Notes: generated by a model not told the origin, from the sequence alone. A stretch of DNA of 64,000 nucleotides from Tricholoma matsutake (GCA_026075535.2 AP026541.1:1302001-1366000); one strand, 5' to 3'; numbered from the stretch's first letter, positions 20,470 to 33,830 are shown. A program made the numbers and translations.

Positions 20470-21290
20470 ATCGTTGATTTTGCCCAGGCCTGGACTTGCT
20501 TTTAAATTTGGTGGTTATAGCGATCCAGGCCGCTGGTTCCAGGCAAGTGGCCTTGTCGGCCTCCATCACTAGAAGCTGTTAGGGTCACATTGGAGAGAAT
20601 GGAAGAGGTTGGCATATCGGGTATTGCTAGGTCAGTTGTGCCATGGTTCGAAATATCCTCTTTCTACAGCGAATTAAGCTGCCTGCCAAAAGTCAAAGAA
20701 CTGCCACCACATCAAAACTCACCATTTTGAATGTAAGTTGTACAGAAGCATCTGAGGTGGGAAACCAGTACAATACATAAGGTGTGATGCCACATCTACC
20801 CTTTGGTGATCACTCCTTTCATGATGCAAGGCTGGACTGGCACAAAGAGACCATCCCCTTTGTCTATACCGAATATTAGCACATTAAATGAATTCAAACA
20901 ATCAATGTACATATGTGTTAGAGAGGTGGCACATACCAAGATCCTCGCTGATACAAGATCTTTTGTAATTCAACCCCATATACGATTCCGTACTACCAGT
21001 AATACAGTGTATACTAACCACAAGTGCTACTGTGTCCAGGGTAACTAATTAATTGGATTGCTGTCCCAGATGAACATGGATGTACGGGAAGAAAAGTCAA
21101 AAAGTAAGGCATGCACAAAGCTTTGGGAAATAAACCACATGGTAAGGGAGTTGCCAGGGTCAAGGGTCATGGTCCGGCTACTACTTCCTTAAGCTTCCAG
21201 GATCTATTTTTTCTACTGTAGACTATACAGGTCTACGCCAATCATAAACAATCTATTCTACTTGAAACTGGAGCTTAGAACTTGAGCCCC
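20470..21290. other. no gene recognised
   Basis: Short ORFs only. This may contain the promoter of the coiled-coil gene and the 3' flank of the transposase pseudogene. Confidence 0.3.
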
Positions 21291-21296
21291 CGTACC

Positions 21297-24200
21297 TTAG
21301 GAGTTAGCATGCTTATGCAACTCAAGCAAATATTTTATAAGGGAGAGTTCTAGATCTAGATCTGACAGAGAGTCTGTCATGTATTTACCCTTGGGATAGT
21401 TCCTAAATGAATGATCAAGATCTCGAATGCTTCCTTCCACAATATATCTCACAATCGCTGTCATTGTAAGTAAGGTATGCATGCCCAACTGCAAATGGAT
21501 GATGATGCATTAAAATCTTGATCTTCCGTTTGGAATGCGAACATGTGCTATAATTATAATAAGTGATTGTCAGCATAAACAGAGAAGGAGACCATCATAA
21601 TTCATCACCTACCTGATCAAGAGGAAGCATATGGATAAGGCGATCATTCGCAGTACCCATCATTTCTGTCAAAGCAAAATGTGAGATGACCTGTGAGGCC
21701 ACAATCACATGTAGTTGCACATTGCTGTCTTGACCATCACAAAGAAATCCTCCTGCAAAGCCATATTTCCGACATGGATCAACTCGACCATCGGAAGTGC
21801 TTATCTGGCTCAGCTCTCATATCATGAGGTAAAGGCCTGCATGTCGTGTGCAAGAGTGCTGAAAGATTGTCTGAATGATGCCGGCATTCTGGATTTGGGA
21901 AGTTGTTGGCTGTTCGCTGGGTCAGAAGATAACATTGCAATCTCGAGAGCCAGAAGTACTGTAAGAAATGCCACAAATGGATATCTCCTGCACAGACAAC
22001 ACTTGCCATGGCAGCACAAGCTGCTCATTCATGGGATATTCATAATTGATGAGTGTACGGAGACATTGATATTCTTGTTCATCAAGCTGGATGGGCTTTG
22101 CTTTGGATTCATCAATTAATTCCAGTTGATTATGGTCCAACATGCTTGTGCAAAGGAAACCTTGCATGTCTTCCTTCTCAATCGATTCCATAGCTGTCAC
22201 CATCCCTCAAACTGTTTGTCGTATGGTATCATCATCTGCAAGGATCACCTAAAGGTTAGAGTTGTGAGTAGATGCTCTCATATAGGTTGACTCCAATTCA
22301 CCTAAGTTAATTGATCAGTCAGAGAAATATTGATTTCCTTAGTGACGGACCAAGTTTTACATTTGTATTTATGCGATGAAGAAACTTGATATGGTGTTCA
22401 TAGAAAGGTGCACTGTGCAAGTGAATGGGACCAAAAAGCTGCAATATGTCACCAATATGAAGAGCAGTGTGATGAATAGGTTTGAGATGTTGGTCAGGAA
22501 ATAAAACTTTCAAGCCCTTGATATACCGAAAGATATGGTACTTGTAAGCCTGGATTTGGTTTTTAGATGAGACATGCATGTTGGCAATGCCAACAGTGCT
22601 GACAAGATCCATGAAATTGCTGAGCAGCTCCTGTTGATGATCAGTCCCGTTGCTCCACAGTTGGATTAGTGTGAACATCAGATGTATCATGCAAACAATC
22701 CTCCATTGATCAGTGCTCAGCTTGCCCCTTGCCACAGTTCCCCAATCTCGAGGCACAGGTGAAATCCATGAAGGAAGTCACATATGTGCCATGTCTGACC
22801 ATACAGCTTCTAAGATGTCCTTTCTGAGAACAATGCAGTTCGGTGATTCATCATCAACTTCGATGTAGGATGAAAGCTCGCCGTATCGCTCAGCATTTGT
22901 AACCCACTAATCCTTGTAATCAGAATGCATGATTTGTACAACACGCAAAGGCTCACCAAATCCTGGATAGCATCAAATAACTTCTGCTTCTTTGGCTTGG
23001 AACCGAGTGTGCTGATGTCAATACCCAGGAGATTGTGGCAAACATATCCGAATATTGAAGCAGAACCCTGGCTATAAGCTTTTTGGCTGTCTTCTTCTGA
23101 TTCATCATCTGCTGTGAGATGTCGTATGACATGTTTGACAGCTCTCAGGGAAATACCTTCTGGAAGAGGAGGAAGTTGAAGTTTCTTAGATGCCTTGCTC
23201 TGGCTTGGGGGTTCTGGGCTGGAAGGGCGTAGACTCTGATACCCAAGTTTAGGGAGTGCAAGGAGTGCATGTACACTGGGATCACTTCCTTGCCACTAAA
23301 GTGAATGATGCAAGTAAGCTTCCAGTATGATAATGGTGCAAAGATACTAACCCAATGATATATATTCTGAGCTAGTACCCATTTTATTCCAACAACCAAG
23401 TTATGCCCAGCAGCTCGAATGTTGTAATCCATGCAGATTGTGAACAAGGCTTCCCAAGTAAATGACGACAGTTCCAGCACCATATTAGTTTTATTTTCAC
23501 GTATTACTTCAAGACACTTATTCAATTCTTTTGCAGTTGGTTTCTTCCTCGTTGTGACAGTGGGTGGCTTCGTGGAGGTACCATCCCTGCTGAGATGTAT
23601 ACTACTGTTTTGAAAGATCTCAACACAATGTGTCAATGTCATGGTAGTCAAGGTCACAGACAGTGCAAAAATGGTGCACCATGGTAGTGCCGGGGAGTCC
23701 TATCACCAAGCATATCTGCTACAAGTGGTATGAGCATTGTGCGGAAATGTCTACTGGACTGGCAATTGTAAGAAAACACCTGGGTCCCAAAACTGAAGCA
23801 GGATTTCTACCAACAATTTGAGATAATGATTGATTTGGTCCAGGGATGGGTTCCTAGGGATGGTGCCCAAAAGGCATACATTTTCATCCAGATAGTGGAG
23901 ATGAGGAGGTAGGTTGAGAACTGTTGAAGCTTATGACAAATTCTACTAGTGTTTATCACTAGTCAGCAACTCAAGTCAACTGTCTGCAACACACTTATAA
24001 CACAAGTTCAATAATAGTAATGTGTATTACACTTTATCCAAGTCAATCTCATGTCTAGTTTCCCAGACATAGTAGGATTTCGCTTTTGTTTGTTCCTGTT
24101 GTGCCAGGAAACTGCAAGGCATGAAACTAGGTGTCCACTATATCGCGTCTGCGTTACCCCCTATGTCTGGGTCAAAAAATCTAAGTAATAGCTATAGTAC

Positions 24201-26356
24201 GAAGTGAGATATGAAGTAAACAAATTTCAGTTATAATATCTACAATCTAACAAGTATAGTAATAAGTTGTATGTTGGACTATGTAGTAAGTGTTTCATCA
24301 CTGTACTCAACAAGAACAACAAGCCAGATGCCAGTAGATGCAGCGTTGATATTTTGTTGTAATAAGGATTGAATCCATCGATGGAAATAGTCTTTGAAGG
24401 TCCAGTTGGGTTGCAGTTGTGGACCATATTTGGAGCAACTGCAACTGCAACTGGTTGCAAGACAAGGCAATTGTCAACAACTGCAACTGCAACTGGTCAC
24501 AACTGGTTGCAACCATTTGCAACCAGACTTCAGTTGTAACTGGTTGTAAACTGGTTACAACCAGTTATAACTAGCACTTTCAGGTGCAGAAAATTAATTG
24601 TCATGTATCTGTGCCTTGTAATATATAAAAATCAAGTAAAACAACCAAAGCTAAGGTATATTATGAGTAGAATAATTGTTTTGATCATAACTTGCTTATT
24701 TCTTGACCATTTTTGATGATTTTAGGCTTATTTTAATAGGAAAACATGCATGATTATGCTACTGCACAGCCACATGTTGCAACCGGTTGCAACCAGTTGT
24801 ACAACTGCAGTTGCTCATTAAGAAAACCCAGCAACTGCAACTGAAAAGTCCAGTTGCCACCAGTTGCAGTTCAGTTGGGTTGCAGTTTTTTGCAGTTGCT
24901 GCAACTGGACCTTGAAAGACTAGATGGAAAGGCTGAATACTATTCACACTTCTCCCAGTGGAGGGGGAAAGAATGCATTTCCATACGCATCTTTCAATGC
25001 ACAAAAAACTTCTGACAGCCAAATATTGTGGATAGGTGCATTTGGATCCACAGGGGGTTGTGGAAAGTGATCAAGGTGAGGCTCGATGTCTTTCTGTGAC
25101 AAAAGATGTCCCAACCAAAACTTAAGATCCTGATGCAGATATTTGTGGCAGGGCGCATATCTCTGTTGATTGCCTCCGATATCATGTAGTTTCCATAATG
25201 ATGCATTGCACTGCAAACTCTGGGGCATCTTTTGGTGAGTGCAATGCAGGATGGCTGGTCGAAAGTCATTGTCAGGGCTATCTCCAGGGTTATATGGATA
25301 CAGACAGTAGCATGCTGGACAGGACAAGAATTGATGAGTAACAGAATCGAGATGAAATTGAGCAGCACAGGAGCAAGGATCCTGGGGAATCGTGTTGATA
25401 GCCTCTTGTGGTATACCACTCGAGTGCAAGAGATCTCAAAGACCTGCTAAATGTGCATGGAGGGCTCTACGTGGCAAGAAATATGTGTTCTCCAGGACAA
25501 GGGACAAAATTAATGCTGCTCTTGCGATAGAATTTCTTGGCCCACAAGGATAAAAATGGATCTCTAAAGAACAAAATGTGATTTTGAACCAAGGTTTCAG
25601 CATTTGCAAGTCACGCACACATATCTACAAGTATTTTCCCAGAGCCAGCACTTCCTCATTGTTGAACCCATTGAAGCTCCTTTTCATGGTTCAGATGGGC
25701 TAGCTTGTCGTGGAGCCGCATACTGAGAGTGATAACATTGTCAGCTTGCTCTACAGATTGAAGTACTGAGACAAGTTCACAGAAACGGTTCTCACATGTA
25801 AGGAAGGCCAAGTTAGCATAAGAGCTCACACATAGAGCATGCAACCTGGAGTTTGGTATCAGGGTTTCCTGCCACTGATATTTGCCATTTGACATAGGGT
25901 CATTGACAAACATGAGATGCACAGTGGGGCTTGTAACAGGAAGGTCGCTATACCAAAGGACCTCTTGTTCTATGAGTCTTATCATAATAGGCTGTAGTTC
26001 AGGAGCAGGAGAGACCATGGCATCTCCAGGCAGTGGAGTGTGCAGCGATGGGCTGATGACAGACATCCGCTCCCTTGCCAAAAGCCATTTGTCATCTCTG
26101 GCATGATTGTCCCGTGTACTGCATGATTGCAATGTGATGTGACCTTCATATGCTCCTGTCAATGGATTGAAGAGTGTGCAGTGCAAACGGCACTTGCAGA
26201 CGCAGGTTTTGCTCGCTCTCTAGTGTTCCTGCAAGAATTATTAGGGAGCATGACATACGCCGATGACGCTAAGCAGCGACTATAAAACTGATCAGAAGAT
26301 ACAGGGGGATATAAGCTCACTTGTGTTGGATTAAAAAAATGCCAAGTTCGATTCAA
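21297..26356 (-). pseudogene. Tnp2-type CACTA/EnSpm transposase, heavily decayed
   Basis: Minus-strand fragments follow the order of the Tnp2-like transposase family common in Agaricomycetes. 25429-24931 has GIPQEAINTIPQDP, a Cys pair (FLSCPACYCLYP) and KYLHQDLKFWLGHLLS. The SIDGFNPYYNK motif follows and is split at 24923/24387 by a MITE. Next come a middle part (about 23660-23145) and 22756-22319 with MPRDWGTVARGKLSTDQWR and IHHTALHIGDILQLFGP. The C-terminal end at 22203-21830 has QISICGISYSTSGSRDCN. Upstream 26186-25656 is probably the N-terminal part. Stops such as TGA after PPPLGEV and many frame changes show it is dead. The catalytic residues cannot be verified in this state. No terminal CACTA repeats were found. 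Confidence 0.7.
24380..24930. mobile_element. 535 bp hAT-like MITE with 8-bp duplication
   Basis: The element occupies 24388-24922. The duplication GATGGAAA is exact at 24380-24387 and 24923-24930. The ends form inverted repeats TAGTCTTTSAAGGTCCAG. Inside, CAACTGCAACTG and GGTTGCAACC motifs recur near both ends as subterminal repeats in opposite orientation. It has no coding capacity. It sits within the FNP motif region of the Tnp2 pseudogene, which reads across the duplication once it is removed. The 8-bp duplication and TA-start ends fit hAT-type elements; KDZ-type elements are the alternative. Confidence 0.88.
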
Positions 26357-26984
26357 GTCTCCTGTTTACTGTAGTGATAACGATGTAGAAGACTGCGGTG
26401 ATGAATGAAACATGGATGTAGTACATATATCATTTCTTTTAAATCTTTATCGATCAAGAACGTGTGTCTGATCATGTGGTTTCATAGCATGAATTTATCC
26501 CAAGTAAATTGGAAGGAGATCCACAGCTGTCTGGTAGCTTTTTCCAGCTGTCAACCATAAATTCTGATGAAAATGTCATACACATCATTTACACTGGGAA
26601 AACAGGAAGTGGAACATACCATTAGAAAGTTCATCATTGCGCAGATCTCGGCAAATGAGCCTGAGGTCGAGATAGTGGCTGGCAATGCAATCGGGACCAA
26701 TACTCGACCAAAGTGTCATGATCTTCAAGCTCATGCTAACTTTCCAACTGTTCAGCGCATCAGCATTCATCTGTTCACATTTTGAACATGGGTAGACTAG
26801 CAAATAGTTTAGTGCCAGCCAATGGATATACTGCTGTATATCCTTACTTACCAGTAAAACATTTCTTCCATTGGCTCGGACTAGATACTTCATATTTTCA
26901 CTCTAATGTAGGTACTGGCCACTACATATTATGCAAAGACATGGAAAGATGTGGCTACTAGCCTAAGTACTATGTTATTCACAT

Positions 26985-27185
26985 TGGCCATGGGAGTTGG
27001 AATGAAGAAGTCGAAAAGTCTTGCATGTGCCCAACTCTGAAGTATAACTCTGCCAAACAACAAGAGGTAGGGGAATTGCCAAAGCCTTGTGTGGCTTCAG
27101 CAATTCCCCTACCTCTTGTTTGTTAGTGAGCTCAAATGATGGCTTGATGTGGCTATACACCTTTCCTTTCCTAACCAACAACTTC
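26985..27185. repeat. dispersed hairpin repeat, copy 1
   Basis: A perfect inverted repeat of about 22 bp (arm ACAAGAGGTAGGGGAATTGC, near 27060-27082 and 27100-27122) is flanked by sequence that recurs at 59805-59985 (GGCCATGGGAGTT.., GCCAAACA.., GATGTGGCT.TACAC). This is a short MITE-like family with at least two copies in the window. Confidence 0.7.
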
Positions 27186-27401
27186 AATGGTAAGTCCGAG
27201 TCCTTTTTGCTTTGCAGTCAGTCAGTCAGTCAGTATCATGCTTGGGCTACAAAGCCTAGTGTTGAACGAAATAGTTTAGCATAAGTGAAAGAAAGGCTTC
27301 CCATGTAAAGGCCTACTAATCCCTGTTAAATGTGAGCATATAAATATGAGAATTGAAGACTTGGAAAGTTAAATGGGGAAAAGAATGAAGCTGCACATCG
27401 A

Positions 27402-30137
27402 ATGTTGAGCTTGGACTCAGAACTTATGCACCTCCATAGCTATATCGACACTCCTTTTTGCAGGAATTGGTACTCTAGATTAATGTTGACCGACATCGCA
27501 AAGTTCTTGGACATTGAAGCAAAGGTTGACGATGGGAGTGAAGATGATGTGTTCAAGAGTGAAGGCGACTATGGTGTGTTCTTTGACCCTACCTCTGATT
27601 CACTTTTTATTATCATGCCCATATAGAATTTGTTGTCGAGGGTAATGAGGATGATAAGTCTCAGCATGGTCTATATCGTTGGGATGTCCTAGACGATTGG
27701 CAAGAGGACAACAGTCCAGAATTCTTGCACGAAATTGCTTGAGACATTCAACATAGGCATCTAGATCTTGAGGCTTCTGAAGTCGAGCACATCTCTGCTC
27801 ATGGTCTTGACGATAATTTGGCTAGTCATCTCCCCATGGAGGAGGACGTGACGTGGCGTGTTTGGGTAAAGGTAAAGTGATATTTTGCATCTTTGCTTGT
27901 GCTTACCGCTTCTTCAGGAGGGTTGCGAGTGGGACATTGTACTAGTGATCCTTCAGAAATCACTTGCCCTAGGCTCTTCAAATGGCATCCTTTCAGTGTT
28001 TACTTGGGATTCCATTCACTGCTGGGTTTATGTCAAGGCTAGACTATTGTCTGATGTCAGCACTGTTGTACATGGGATCCCTGGGGTTGCTCGTATGAGA
28101 GACGGCTCATATGTTATACATATTGTGGAACTTGAGGATTGTGCAGCTATTCTCAACATATTGTCAAATGGAATACAACCTTTGATCACAGAATGGTCTT
28201 GGGTCCGTGTCAAGGAGGGTTTGTACAAGGGTGACCTGGGACTTGTTCACTCCATGGATGAAGCATATTGGATGTATGATGTATTACTCATTCCCTGAAT
28301 TGCTCTCACAAATGACAAGAAGCGCAAGCAGGATCCTCGCCCTCTGCAGGCACTATTTGATCTACTGGCAATTCAGCAAACATTCAGTGCTCGCTCAGTG
28401 GAGACACGAAATCACCTCTTTTTTTTCAAAAAGCACTTTTATGCAGATGGCCTTTTGCATGCTGAATATCCTTTCATTCAACTATCCAGCACAGCTATCC
28501 TTGCCAGTTCACAGGAGCTGGACTTTTTTCATCGCAGTAGTTATTGGGCCAGAGCAAAACCCTTCCCACGTCATTATTGGGTGGGCAACAGGCTTCACAT
28601 GGTGGCTGGCACATTGCAGGGAATTTTGGGATTTGTTATAGAGGTGAAGGAGTTGACAGTCAGATTCACTCCCAAAGAAGATCACGGCATCGTTCATGAA
28701 GTTCAGCTTACCAATATTTGAAAGCAATTTGAGCCAGGTGATTTCGTTGAAATTATTGAGGGTCCCAATCGTGGAGCGCCAGGATTTGTTATCGACTCAG
28801 ACAACATCAACATGTCCCTGATAATATACAGTTGGACCATTTCAATTGTACACACAAGTATGTCTGACATAAACCAGATAGAGCAGCAGGGTTGTGAAGT
28901 AAGTATTCCAGGCTCTCTTGGTGTATAACAATTGGTTTGCTTATAATTTGCTGCCTGTAGATATTTGTGAGCATGGCTCATGTTGATTGGAAGGATCTAC
29001 CTGAGACATTCTTTGATGCCTCTAAATCTTCCGATGCACAAATTCCAAATGTGGCAGAGATTAATATCGTCAACCCAAAAGGGCATAGGTCTCACCACCA
29101 AAGATTGGATAATGTACAAATCGCCATGCATACCCTTATCGACACATGGAGGTTCAGATTCTCAAAGGCGGCAACAAGGGTAACTTGGCCTTTGTCAAGG
29201 GAAGCAATTTCTCTCTGAATCGGGACACAATCGTGGATGTTTTAACGAGCACGTTGGCTATTAACACCCTAAACACCTATCCCATCCAGCAGCTGAGGGA
29301 AAGATTGTAAGTTTCTTGATCTCAACACCATGTTTCTAAACTCATGAAGCTAACTATGTAACAACGATAGCACTAGCTTGCCTTTGGAGAAGGCATGTTG
29401 GATTCTGTTACAAAATTTACAACCCTCGATGAGTGCTGCCTCCCAGCCAAAACCATCGACACCACCTCATCCTGGAACTGAAGCGCCTGAGTGCGTTGCA
29501 CCAGACCCTGTGGTAAAAGTCAATAATGATAGGGCTAGTCCAATGGTTGTGGAGATGTGTGACACAACGTCTTCAGAAGCACCATCTGGTACAGTTTCCT
29601 GAGCATGATTTTCAGCTTGCAATTGATCTTCGAAATCCAGGGAGTTGGCTCATCAACCAGCATCTATTATATAAGAGGCTGGATGTCTGAGTCCACGATA
29701 CTATTGATCTGCCCTTCCACAAAGGTAGATATGAAGGACACGGCAGACTCACAGTTCTCATGAAACAGCCATCAGATGTTATGGCATCCAATATAGTGAA
29801 AATGGGATTCTTGGAGAATTTTCCTCTATTCCAGATTTGACATCTTGTGCCTGAAACAACAACTGAGTGGCCGGGTGTTGTTACTCACAAAGGTGCGATA
29901 TCGATTACCTCTGCTTTCAACATGCGCATTGTTATCATTGGGCCAGATCTTGCAGGCAATATGAGCTGGATTGGGATATATGGCTATATTGTTGAATGCC
30001 CTTACAATCTGGAGCTTGACCAGGCTTGCATGCGAGACCTCTGGAATCGCGTTGTGTATTTCCACAAAGATTCGTTGTGCCAATCCCATTCAGAGAATGG
30101 AGTGCCCGTAAACTGGTATGGGAACATGATATACTGA
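27402..30137 (+). pseudogene. SPT5-like (NGN/KOW) protein, broken
   Basis: The plus strand reads an acidic N-terminal part (FLDIEAKVDDGSEDDVF; RWDVLDDWQEDNSPEF in another frame), a short intron (from about 27864 to 27918), then an NGN-like domain (EWDIVLVILQKS, VYVKARLLSDVSTVVHGIPG) with the KOW-type motif SWVRVKEGLYKGDLGLV. Further on a second KOW motif appears (FEPGDFVEIIEGPNRGAPGF, about 28730), and a last one near 29930 (IIGPDLAGNMSWIGIYGYIV). This is the domain order of transcription elongation factor SPT5, of which Agaricomycetes carry expanded degenerate relatives. In-frame TGA at about 27739, 28297 and 28720 make this copy a pseudogene. A genuine SPT5 is longer and should exist elsewhere. 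Confidence 0.7.
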
Positions 30138-30340
30138 TCTTACCCTGGCCGCACATTCATACGTTACACGTCAATGAATAACCACTAATCTTTGATCTTA
30201 TCTTTAACATTGTTCAACTAGTACTGCAAGAATGACATACACAATTCATCATGCACTTCAATGTCACTTTAAGTATGTGATCTCCGATATAAGGCTTGTA
30301 GGAGAAAAACAATGCATGGATGATCCAAAATATATCCTGC

Positions 30341-30766
30341 TGTAAGGGGACTAGGGGGGTGCCCTGTGTGTTTCTCCTATTTTTTATGTTCATTCTATAT
30401 TTTTCCTCACTTCATTTCCTTCTATTCTTCATTTTCTATGATTTTTCCGGATTTTATTACTAATTTTCCCTTTCTATCATGTTTGTGCATGTTGACAGTT
30501 TTATATTTAGAGGTGGAGCACCCTTTCCGACATCTACCCCTTGGTATGATGTCATTCGGCGGCCTTGATCTGCCTATCTCCGCCTTTTCTATTTTTAGGT
30601 TATTATTTGATTTTTGTCGTCTTCACATATACTGGGCATCGGCAAAGGGATCCTTAGAGTTTTCTCTTCGGATTTCCCTTTGCTAGGTGTGTCCCCAATC
30701 CCTGTACTATGTAGTATAATTTTAACTTTGGATTTCCCTTTGCTAGAGGCTGAGGTTGCCCTTATA
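30341..30766 (+). repeat. 5' LTR of element D
   Basis: Begins TGTAAGGGGACTAGG, ends CCCTTATA. It has a TATA-like ACATATACT (about 30624-30632) and AGAGTTTTCT at 30656-30665, about 30 nt downstream. Confidence 0.93.
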
Positions 30767-30768
30767 GT

Positions 30769-30778
30769 AGAAAACTCT
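30769..30778 (+). other. self-priming primer-binding site of element D
   Basis: AGAAAACTCT, 2 nt after the LTR, is the exact complement of 30656-30665 in the LTR, as in C. Confidence 0.7.
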
Positions 30779-30796
30779 CCCCTAAGGCCCAAAATC

Positions 30797-32050
30797 ATGA
30801 ATGCACTGCCCAAGATAGGCAGGTACAGAGTGGATGACACTTCCCAAAGCTCCACAGACTCCCTACACACCGTTCCAGATAGTCTCGCCTTTACTGCACT
30901 GCCATTTTCGCCAAACGTGCCCCCTAGCGACATGGACACATCAGAGCGCCTCGACCCGCTTGAAAGCAATGTTTCCGGAATATGCGCGCAAATCAATTCA
31001 CTTAAATCTATGATCGAAAACTTTGTCAGGACCCTCCAGACTAACCCTATGACCAATATTCCCCCCATTGCGACTCCAAGTGCACCCAACAATGACATAC
31101 TGCCAAATGCACCCACTACAGAGCATGCCCAGATCAAACTGTCTCCCCCCACTGAATTTAATGGTGCATGTGTGCAGGGACATGCATTCCTTAATTCCTG
31201 TGAGTTATACATCAGTCTCCAGTCGCATCAATTCATCGATGAGGCTGCAAAAATTTATTGGGCCTTCACATACATGAAATCTGAACGCGCCTATCTCTAT
31301 GTGGACCGTATTCTGTGTCAAACTAAAGAACTCAGTTCTCTACCTTTCACCACTTGAGGTGACTTTTGAGCTGAGTTTGTATGCCACTTTTGTCCCCTCA
31401 ACGAATGCCACCAAGCAGTGACACAACTCAAGTCATCCTCTTACCACCAGGCGCATCGATCCATGGACGACTATATCGATGAGTTCAAGGATTTGGTGGA
31501 TGTGGCAGGATATGGGAGTGGGCTACCAGTTGTGGTGAAGTTCCGACGGGGCCTCAACTGAGAGATTCAGGATCAGATTGCACAGATGTTGGAAGGGTGC
31601 CCAGCGGACGATGATATCTATGCTTGGTATGAAGCTGCTTCACTCTGTGAGAAGAACCGACTCACAAATGCAGCGTTTAATGCTGCATTCTGTGCTCCAA
31701 CTACCACTCATGCGCCCTACACCTTCAATCGAACCCTTCCCTGCCTTAACCCCATTCCTGTTCATCAAACTCCCACACCAGCTGTCAATGTCCCAGTACC
31801 AATGGATGTTGATGCAGCCTGCAGCCGTGCATGTAGGTTGGATCTCTGCTACCATTGTGGGGAAACTGGGCACAGGGCTGGAGCATGTCCCCATTGTCAG
31901 GATATCTGTATGCTCACCCCTGAGGGATGAGATGAACTCCTCCAAGACTTGTTGGCGCTTGTAGATGTTGAGGAAGTGAAGGATCAGGTTGCAGAGGAGA
32001 TCAAGTCAGAAGTTGTAGAGGAGCAGGATTTTCCTATTCACAGTGAGTGA
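30797..32050 (+). pseudogene. gag: gag of element D, broken
   Basis: ATG at 30797 starts MNALPKIGRYRVDD. The frame is also open upstream into the LTR, which I take as chance. The capsid domain reads ACVQGHAFLNSCELYISLQ and FIDEAAKIYWAFTYMKSE. TGA codons at about 31356 and 31368 replace TGG and CGA of copy C; others follow near 31559. The zinc knuckle is CYHCGETGHRAGAC (about 31849-31890). A TGA at about 31928 lies where C reads CGA. The terminal TGA at 32048-32050 is shared with C, and pol overlaps in the -1 frame. Confidence 0.86.
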
Positions 32051-33830
32051 ATCATACACCCTCACTGCCTGTCCATAACCACTTTGAAGTCTTGTCAGTT
32101 GAATCCCCAGAGAATGAATCCATTTCTGTGACTGTTCCCCTCTCTGACCCTTCAAAGTTGGCTGAAGACGTACCTGCTCTTCCCATCTCTCCTTCTGCTC
32201 CACACCCCAAAATTAAATCATGGGAGCATAAACTACCATGCAAATATATTGTCACATCCACTCCCTCTATACATTCCTTAAACCTAGCAATCAACCTGCA
32301 GACGACCGACACTGGACAGATACTCGGTGTCTCTGCGCTCCTGGACTCTGGTGCAACCAGTCTCTTCATTGATGCCCATCTCGCACAACAACATCGCCTA
32401 AATACTCGCTCACTCTTGCATCCGATACCTGTGTATAATGTGGATGGGTCCCCAAATGAAGCTGGTGCCATCCAAGAGGTTGTAGACCTGGTTCTCCATT
32501 ACAAAGATCATAGTGAGTGTGCCCTTTTTGCTGTCACTCAATTGGGAAAGCAAAAGGTGATTTTGGGCTATCCATGGCTTCAAGACCATAACCCAGAGGT
32601 CATCTGGCATACTGGGGAGGTTACCATGAGCCGATGTCCATCCCACTGTCATACTTGTTTCACAGAAGCCAGGCAAGAACATCATGGACAAAAGGCCACG
32701 ATATGATGTACTCAGAAGTGTCATGCCAGACCCCTGCCTATACCTGAAGTGGAGTTGGAAGGGGTTCCTGATCTGATGCTGGACTTGGATGATGATGATG
32801 AGGACCCAGAGGAAGTGGAGGAGGGTGATTGGATCTTCTACACTGTGATTTGCCCATCGCACGAGGTGTGTGCTACATCAAACATATCCCAACGCCTCGC
32901 CGAGGCCTTCCACAAAAACAATGCTGCTAAATCCTCTACTAATTCCTTGCTCCCTCATCTCCATGAGTTTGGAGATGTGTTCTCCAAGGAATCATTCGAC
33001 TCTCTTCCTGCACGCAAGCCATGGGATCACACGATCGAGCTCACCCCCAGTGCAACCCATTCATCCTGCAAGGTCTATCCTCTCTCTCCTGAAGAACAAT
33101 GACAGCTTGACCAGTTCATTGACAAGCACCTGGCCTCTGGACGTATTCAACAATCGAAGTCACCCATGGCCTCTCCCTTTTTCTTTGTCAAGAAGAAGGA
33201 CGGCTCACTTCGACCAGTTCAAGACTACAGAAGGCTCAACAACATCATGGTCACAAATTGCTACCCACTACCTCTCATCTCTGAACTCATGAACCAGCTC
33301 TGTGGAGCCCGATACTTCACCAAGCTCGACGTCCATTGGGGCTACCATAATGTGAGGATAAAGGAGGGAGATGAGTGGAAGGCAGCCTTTCGTACCAACC
33401 ATGGTCTTTTTGAACCATTTGTCATGTTCTTTGGCCTTACTAATAGTCCTGCCACCTTTCAGACCATGATGAATGACATTTTCCACGACCTCATCCTCAA
33501 AGGCATTGTCTGCATCTATCTGGATGACATCCTCATCTTCACCCGCACAGTTGAAGAGCACCATCGCATCATGTGCCTCGTCCTAGAATGGCTTTGACGG
33601 TACAAACTCTACCTTCATCAGGACAAGTGCGAGTTTGAGAAGACCAAGATCGAGTACCTCAGCCTGATTATCTCAGAGGGTCAGGTGGAAATGGATCCTA
33701 TCAAGGTGAACAGGGTCACAGCTTGGCCGACACCCATGAACAAGAAAGAGGTGCAGTCTTTCCTGGGCTTCATCAATTTCTATCAGTGTTTTATCAAGGA
33801 TTTCTCACATCATGCATGACCACTGTTCGA
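32047..33830 (+). pseudogene. pol: protease and reverse transcriptase of element D
   Basis: The frame is open for 219 codons from 32047: protease LLDSGATSLFIDAHLAQQ (about 32340-32392) and LGYPWLQDHNPEVIW. An acidic linker follows, then KPWDHTIE and KVYPLSPEEQ before a TGA at about 33101. RT reads FVKKKDGSLRPVQDYRRLN, LDVHWGYHNVRI, LTNSPATFQTMMND and the palm motif YLDDILIF (about 33520-33543). A TGA at 33595 and the TGA near 33820 (HHA-stop-PLFDL, shared with C) interrupt it. Confidence 0.88.

Noticed and set aside
27220..27236. GTCA tetranucleotide repeat
   Set aside because: Only about four units, of no evident significance.
30614..31357. 247-codon ORF starting in the LTR of D and continuing into gag
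   Set aside because: The in-frame stretch upstream of ATG 30797 lies in R-U5. C has an extra base here that breaks it, so LTR-initiated gag is not supported.
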